DNA from: Candidatus Eisenbacteria bacterium | GTDB taxonomy: Bacteria; Eisenbacteria; RBG-16-71-46; JACRLI01 | NCBI GenBank assembly: GCA_016235265.1 | Contig: JACRLI010000006.1 | Coordinates: 62,001 to 126,000 of the forward strand | Length of the DNA stretch: 64,000 nucleotides | Direction: 5' to 3' | Shown here: one piece after another, positions 57,423-64,000 of the stretch | Layout of the letters: every line of letters begins with the position of its first letter | Position numbering within the stretch: position 1 is the stretch's first letter | Notes under the pieces: generated by a model | Told to the model about the DNA's origin: nothing | The model's database searches: none | Seen by the model: the letters and a program-made list of their open reading frames with translations, nothing else | Program-made: the position numbers and the translations under genes

Positions 57423-57929
57423 CTACTCGCGCATCATCCGCTGGCGTCGCTCTTCCTTCTCCTTGCAGGTGATGCACAGCCGCGCCTCCGGCACGGCCTC
57501 CAGCCTGGGACGGGCGATGCGCAGGGTGCACGACTCGCACAATCCGTACTCGCCGCGGTAGAGCCGCTTCAGCGCCTCGCGCAGCTCCTTGATCGCCCCG
57601 CCCTCCTTGGCCGCCTTCTGGAACGCCATTTCGCGCTCCATGGCGTCGGTGCCCAGGTCGGCCATGTGGAAGGAGTACGCGGACAGGTCGCCGGCGGCGT
57701 CGCGCGGCGTGGTGTTGAGGACGGTCTCCTCCAGGTGCTCCATCTCGGCGCCCGCGTCGCGCAGGCGCTGCTTGAGCAGCTCCTCGAAGTGACGGAGCTC
57801 TTCCTCGGTGAACGGCTTTTCGGCCGCCGGCGCCGGCGGGGCCTTCTTCGCCGGGGCCTTCTTCTCCACCTTCACCGAGACCTTGCCGGCGGGGGTCTTG
57901 CGGGCCGCCACCACTTTCTTCTTTTCCAT
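57423..57929 (-). CDS. DksA/TraR-type C4 zinc-finger protein
   Basis: 168 residues. A Lys/Ala-rich N-terminal extension (about 1-38), a coiled coil, and a C-terminal four-Cys finger (GLCESCTLRIARPRL, LCITCKE). DksA-like proteins modulate RNA polymerase with ppGpp; TraR-like forms are shorter. The acidic coiled-coil tip DXXDA of DksA is not obvious, so a general transcription regulator of this family is the safest name. Confidence 0.85.
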   Translation of the reverse strand: MEKKKVVAARKTPAGKVSVKVEKKAPAKKAPPAPAAEKPFTEEELRHFEELLKQRLRDAGAEMEHLEETVLNTTPRDAAGDLSAYSFHMADLGTDAMEREMAFQKAAKEGGAIKELREALKRLYRGEYGLCESCTLRIARPRLEAVPEARLCITCKEKEERRQRMMRE

Positions 57930-57948
57930 CTCGAGCTCCGTGTTGCGG

Positions 57949-61230
<3,282 letters not shown>

Positions 61231-61251
61231 GGGGTTCTCGGGTCTCGGGTG

Positions 61252-61278
61252 GTAGGTCAGGCGCCCACGCCTGGCCTA
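61252..61278 (-). repeat. Stop-codon palindrome, purine phosphorylase copy
   Basis: The PNP stop TAG begins TAGGCCAGGCG, four bases, CGCCTGACCTA: 11-bp arms with one mismatch. Same family as the palindrome at 63888-63921. It separates PNP from ileS. Confidence 0.75.
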
Positions 61279-62109
61279 CAGCTGCTCCAGTATTCCGGCG
61301 ACCAGTGACATCAGTTTCGGCGCGGTCCGGCCGGCCACCTTCAGGATCTCCGGAATGCTCGCGGGCTTCAGCTCGTCGGGCAGGCACATGTCGGTGACCA
61401 CCGAAAACGCCAGCACCTTCTGCGAGCCGTGAATGGCGGCGATGTCCTCGGCGATGAGCGACATGCCCACCACGTCGGCGCCGATCATCCGCAGGAAGCG
61501 GTACTCCGCGGCGGTTTCCAGGTTGGGGCCCATCACGCCCACGAACACGCCCTTCTCCACCGGCACCTTCTTCTCGGCGGCCACCTGCTCGGCCAGCGCG
61601 ATCAGCTTGCGGTCGTAGGGCTCGGACATGTCGGGGAAGCGCGGCCCCAGCTCGTCGTCGTTGGGCCCGATCAGCGGGTTGTCGCCGGTCAGGTTGATGT
61701 GGTCGGTCACGATCATGATGGTCCCCGGCTTGTACGCCGGGTTCATCCCGCCCACCGCGTTGGTGAGGATCACCGTCTCCACCCCCAGCGCCTTCATGAC
61801 GCGCACCGGGAAGGCCACTTCGCGGAAGCGGTAGCCCTCGTAGCCGTGGATGCGCCCGCGGAAGATCACCGTGTCGTGGCCGTGGAACTTCGCCAGCAGC
61901 ATCTCGCCGGCGTGGCTCTCCACGGCGGTCACCGGGAAGTGCGGGATGTCGCCGAAGGGGATGCGGAAGGCGATGTCCAGGTCGCGGTCGTCGAAGTCGC
62001 CGAGGCCGGTGCCCAGCACCAGGCCCACCTTCGGGCGGACCTTGGTGCGCGCGCGGATGTACTCCTCGGCTTCGCGGATCTTCATGACCAGGATGCTCGG
62101 GTTCGGCAT
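61276..62109 (-). CDS. Purine nucleoside phosphorylase (trimeric type)
   Basis: 277 residues of the PNP/MTAP family. Phosphate-binding GTGLGDF (near 33-39), HAGEMLLAKFHGHDTVIFRG, then the base/ribose block ILTNAVGGMNPAYKPGTIM and DHINLTGDNPL, and GPNLETAAEYRFLRMIGADV. It cleaves inosine or guanosine with phosphate for purine salvage. The Asn and Glu typical of 6-oxopurine specificity fit, but specificity is inferred. Confidence 0.94.
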   Translation of the reverse strand: MPNPSILVMKIREAEEYIRARTKVRPKVGLVLGTGLGDFDDRDLDIAFRIPFGDIPHFPVTAVESHAGEMLLAKFHGHDTVIFRGRIHGYEGYRFREVAFPVRVMKALGVETVILTNAVGGMNPAYKPGTIMIVTDHINLTGDNPLIGPNDDELGPRFPDMSEPYDRKLIALAEQVAAEKKVPVEKGVFVGVMGPNLETAAEYRFLRMIGADVVGMSLIAEDIAAIHGSQKVLAFSVVTDMCLPDELKPASIPEILKVAGRTAPKLMSLVAGILEQL

Positions 62110-62200
62110 GGGTGTTCCGTCCAGGTGGACCCGGCCGCAGCCGGGGTGATGGGTCGCGCCGTCAGGGCCGGCGCGGCTGCCCGCCCGGCCGGGGCCGGAG

Positions 62201-62470
62201 TTACGATTCCAGGAGGCGGCGCCGCGCCTCCCCGGCGTCCAGGCCTTCCACTTCCAGCGTCTTCATCCGGGCGGTCAGCCCGGAGGCGATGCGCACCGCG
62301 CGCCGCGGCACACCCAGCCGGCCCGCCACGAAGGCCACCAGGGCCTCGTTGGCCGCGCCTTCCACGGCGCGCGCGCGCAGGCGCAGCTTCACGCGCCCGT
62401 CGCTCATCTCCCCGTCCACTGCGTCGCGCGGCGCGCCCGGCACCACGCGCACCTGGATCCGGGCAGCCAC
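62201..62470 (-). CDS. DUF167/YggU family protein
   Basis: 89 residues. Family motif VVPGAPRDAVDGEMSDG then LRLRARAVEGAANEALVAFV (usually PPVdGkAN) and SGLTARMKTLEV. Function unknown, commonly next to yggT and yggS as here. GTG start, 4 nt after yggT ends. Confidence 0.88.
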   Translation of the reverse strand: MAARIQVRVVPGAPRDAVDGEMSDGRVKLRLRARAVEGAANEALVAFVAGRLGVPRRAVRIASGLTARMKTLEVEGLDAGEARRRLLES

Positions 62471-62474
62471 GGCG

Positions 62475-62783
62475 TCAGGGTGCGCCCAGCTGGAAGCGCA
62501 GGTTCTGCAGCGCGCCCACCACGAAGTGGCGCGTGCCCATCACCAGCAGGATCCCGACGAACGCCGAGAGATCCACCACTCCCATGCGCGCGAAGGGCAG
62601 CAGCTTGCGGATGGCGTCCAGGAACGGCTCGGCCAGCGAACTGATGAACCGCACGATGGGGTTGTATGGATCCGGGCTCACCCAGCTCATCAGCGCGTAC
62701 ACGATCAGGAGCCAGTAGTAGGCCGTCAGCGCCACATCCAGGATCATGGTGACGGCGCCGAGCAACGGTCCGACGGCAAACAT
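62475..62783 (-). CDS. YggT family integral membrane protein
   Basis: 102 residues with two TM helices (about 10-32 and 68-90) and the signature ALMSWVSPDPYNPIVRFISSL followed by EPFLDAIRKLLPF. The family is linked to osmotic stress or division site factors in some bacteria. Lies between yggS and DUF167 in a standard order. Confidence 0.9.
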   Translation of the reverse strand: MFAVGPLLGAVTMILDVALTAYYWLLIVYALMSWVSPDPYNPIVRFISSLAEPFLDAIRKLLPFARMGVVDLSAFVGILLVMGTRHFVVGALQNLRFQLGAP

Positions 62784-62789
62784 GTCTCT

Positions 62790-63515
62790 TCACCCTCCCT
62801 GGCGGGCGCGCTCCCCGAAGAGCGCGGTGCCCACGCGCACCAGGGTGGCGCCTTCCTCCACCCCGGTCTCGAAATCGCCGCTCATGCCCATGGACAACTC
62901 CGGCAGCGCGTGCCCCAGCTGGAACTGGAGATGGTCGCGCAGAGCGCGAAGCGCCCGGAAGCAGGGGCGCGGGTCGCGGCCGGACTCCGGCACGGGCCCC
63001 AGCGTCATCAGTCCCACGAAGCGCAGGTGCGGCAGCAGCGACATCACCGCCGCCTCGCGCTCCAGCGCCTCGGCCTCGAAGCCGAACTTCGCCGGCTCGC
63101 CGGAGGTGTTCACTTCCCACAGCGCGGTGAGCGTCTTGTCCCGCTCCTCGCACAACCGCGACAGGCGCTGCGCCAGCGGCAGGCTGTCCACCGAGTGGAC
63201 CCAGTCGAACAAGCCCACCGCCGCGGCCGCCTTGTTGCTCTGCAGGTGGCCGACCAGGTGCGCCTCGAACGGTCCGCGCAACCCGGGGAATTTCCGCGCC
63301 GCCTCCTGCACGCGGTTTTCCCCGATGGCGCCCACGCCGGCGTCCAAAGCCTCCTGGATCACCTCCGGCGGGTGCGTCTTGGTGACCGCCACCAGCCGCA
63401 CCGCCGGCCCGCCGTCGGGCGTGACCGGTTCGCGCCCCGCGCGCTTCAGCGCGGCGCCGATGCGGCCGTGAATCTGCTCGAGGCGGGCCTTGAGCCCGCC
63501 AGCGCCGACTTCCAT
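62790..63515 (-). CDS. yggS: YggS/PROSC pyridoxal-phosphate homeostasis protein
   Basis: 241 residues, TIM-barrel PLP binder. The PLP lysine is in LVAVTKTHPPEVI (near 46), with IGENRVQE, HLVGHLQSNK, EVNTSGEPAKFGF, GLMTLGPVP and LSMGMSGDFETGVEEGATLV. It controls free PLP and amino-acid balance. First gene of the long minus-strand operon, with an AGGGG site. Confidence 0.95.
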   Translation of the reverse strand: MEVGAGGLKARLEQIHGRIGAALKRAGREPVTPDGGPAVRLVAVTKTHPPEVIQEALDAGVGAIGENRVQEAARKFPGLRGPFEAHLVGHLQSNKAAAAVGLFDWVHSVDSLPLAQRLSRLCEERDKTLTALWEVNTSGEPAKFGFEAEALEREAAVMSLLPHLRFVGLMTLGPVPESGRDPRPCFRALRALRDHLQFQLGHALPELSMGMSGDFETGVEEGATLVRVGTALFGERARQGG

Positions 63516-63554
63516 GGGAGCCCCTGACTATGGGCGAAAATACACCAGCAGGAA

Positions 63555-63584
63555 AGGATACCCCGTTGGATTTCGGGGGGGCAA
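63555..63584 (-). promoter_or_regulatory. Candidate promoter of the yggS-to-mltG operon
   Basis: Minus-strand TTGCCC, 18 nt, TATCCT, about 40 nt before the yggS ATG. Four of six matches in each hexamer, the same flavour as the promoter at 46168. Confidence 0.45.
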
Positions 63585-63650
63585 CAGCAAAAGGGGGGCT
63601 CGTGCGTGGCATTTCACGCAGTTTCCGGGGGCATTTTGCGGTTTCGGAGA

Positions 63651-63795
63651 CCTCTCCCGGGGGGTGGGCGTACCCCTCACGGCCCGCTCGGCTCGACATC
63701 CTGTCGAGCCATCGCTGCGGCTGCTCCCTCCTTCGCCTCCTGGCTACGTCGGTCGCAGACGCACCGTGAGGGGTACGCCCACCCCCCGGGAGAGG
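63651..63795. repeat. 145-bp element with 32-bp perfect terminal inverted repeats
   Basis: Left arm 63651-63682 and right arm 63764-63795 are perfect reverse complements over 32 bp, around an 81-bp centre. The centre holds its own stem GGCTCGACA/TGTCGAGCC (63689-63709). No open frame is supported. The form resembles a MITE or a large structured intergenic element; no target duplication is obvious in the flanking bases. Confidence 0.9.
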
Positions 63796-63887
63796 ATTGT
63801 GCCCTGCCGGAAACTACTTCGAGTGGAATTGGCTGGAATGCCCTGCCGGCGCTCTGGATTGCTATTGCCCCCGCTGTTGGGACTGCT

Positions 63888-63921
63888 GTTGTAGGCCAGG
63901 CATTCACGCCTGGCCTACAAC
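63888..63921. repeat. Stop-codon palindrome, oxidoreductase copy
   Basis: 14-bp perfect arms (GTTGTAGGCCAGGC and its complement) with a 6-nt loop. It contains the TAG stop of the minus-strand gene that enters from the right. Confidence 0.85.
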
Positions 63922-64000
63922 CTCCCCCGCAGGTACTGGTTGGGCCACGGGGCTTCGGCTCCGAGGACCCGGGCGGCGTGGAGGGGCCAGTAGGGGTCTC
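63915..64000 (-). CDS. C-terminal fragment of a probable NADH:flavin oxidoreductase
   Basis: Only 27 codons and the stop are in the window, reading DPYWPLHAARVLGAEAPWPN and then QYLRGRL. The DPYWPLHAA...PWPNQYLR ending is like that of Old Yellow Enzyme/YqjM-type oxidoreductases. The rest lies beyond the right edge, so identity is tentative. Confidence 0.5.
   Translation of the reverse strand, partial: DPYWPLHAARVLGAEAPWPNQYLRGRL

Noticed and set aside
63677..63907. Short open frames within the inverted-repeat element
   Set aside because: They arise from the GC-rich palindromic sequence, lack ribosome sites and have no recognisable similarity.

Overview
The window is a very GC-rich, gene-dense bacterial chromosome segment with almost all genes on long, tightly packed operons. 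The best taxonomic clues are a gingipain-type C25 peptidase of the type IX secretion sortase (PorU) kind with a FlgD/T9SS-like C-terminal domain, a DUF3098-like protein, dockerin-type repeats in a secreted protein, and typical Gram-negative envelope genes. Together these suggest a high-GC member of the FCB superphylum, possibly Candidatus Eisenbacteria or a relative. That assignment is inference; no rRNA is present to confirm it.

Layout. 1-11408 (minus strand): phoH, a membrane HD-domain phosphodiesterase, ybeY, two CNNM/CorC-type transporters, a multi-pass glycosyltransferase-like protein, a HEAT protein, a cupredoxin, recO and glyQ (cut by the window edge). This is the common phoH-ybeY-corC-recO-glyQ neighbourhood with lineage-specific genes inserted. 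11681-18949 (plus): a surface-glycan cluster with a GT39/ArnT-like transferase, GT2 transferase, ChbG-like deacetylase, MBOAT O-acyltransferase, its SGNH partner and an O-antigen ligase/polymerase. 18946-24503: a PAS hybrid histidine kinase, a TIGR01777 epimerase, MgtC, and a lower-GC DUF433/PIN-like toxin-antitoxin pair with its own promoter. 24627-28467 (plus): an overlapping MscS, NDH-2 and secreted phospholipase D trio. 28500-33594 (minus): ptsN, a TPR protein, VanZ-like, hisS, aspS. 33922-36758 (plus): a lipoprotein and a diguanylate cyclase. 36906-48090: clpB, a HEAT-cyclophilin fusion and the PorU-like peptidase on the minus strand, with a divergent SurA-like parvulin on the plus strand, looking like an export and folding module.

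48126-52657 holds a Fic protein, two secreted paralogues, the decayed tail of a third, and a secreted dockerin-type protein behind a perfect consensus promoter, then tRNA-Val. 52677-63515 is a thirteen-gene minus-strand housekeeping run: yggS, yggT, DUF167, purine nucleoside phosphorylase, ileS, dksA/traR, lspA, rluD, an RsbW-like kinase, ruvX, mltG, larE and a DUF3098-like protein. The right end holds a 145-bp inverted-repeat element, a palindrome and the tail of an oxidoreductase.

The most notable signal is a C-terminal TWG[KR][IL][KR] tag with a signal peptide at the other end of the same proteins: the cupredoxin at 1797-2234 and the paralogues at 49490 and 50716. The tag also survives alone as a relic at 50486-50551. 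In a genome with a type IX-like sortase and dockerin repeats, this may be an undescribed C-terminal sorting or attachment signal. A second pattern is a set of palindromes that start exactly at TAG stop codons. Twelve co-directional gene pairs share a 4-bp stop/start overlap, so translational coupling appears to be the normal operon style here.
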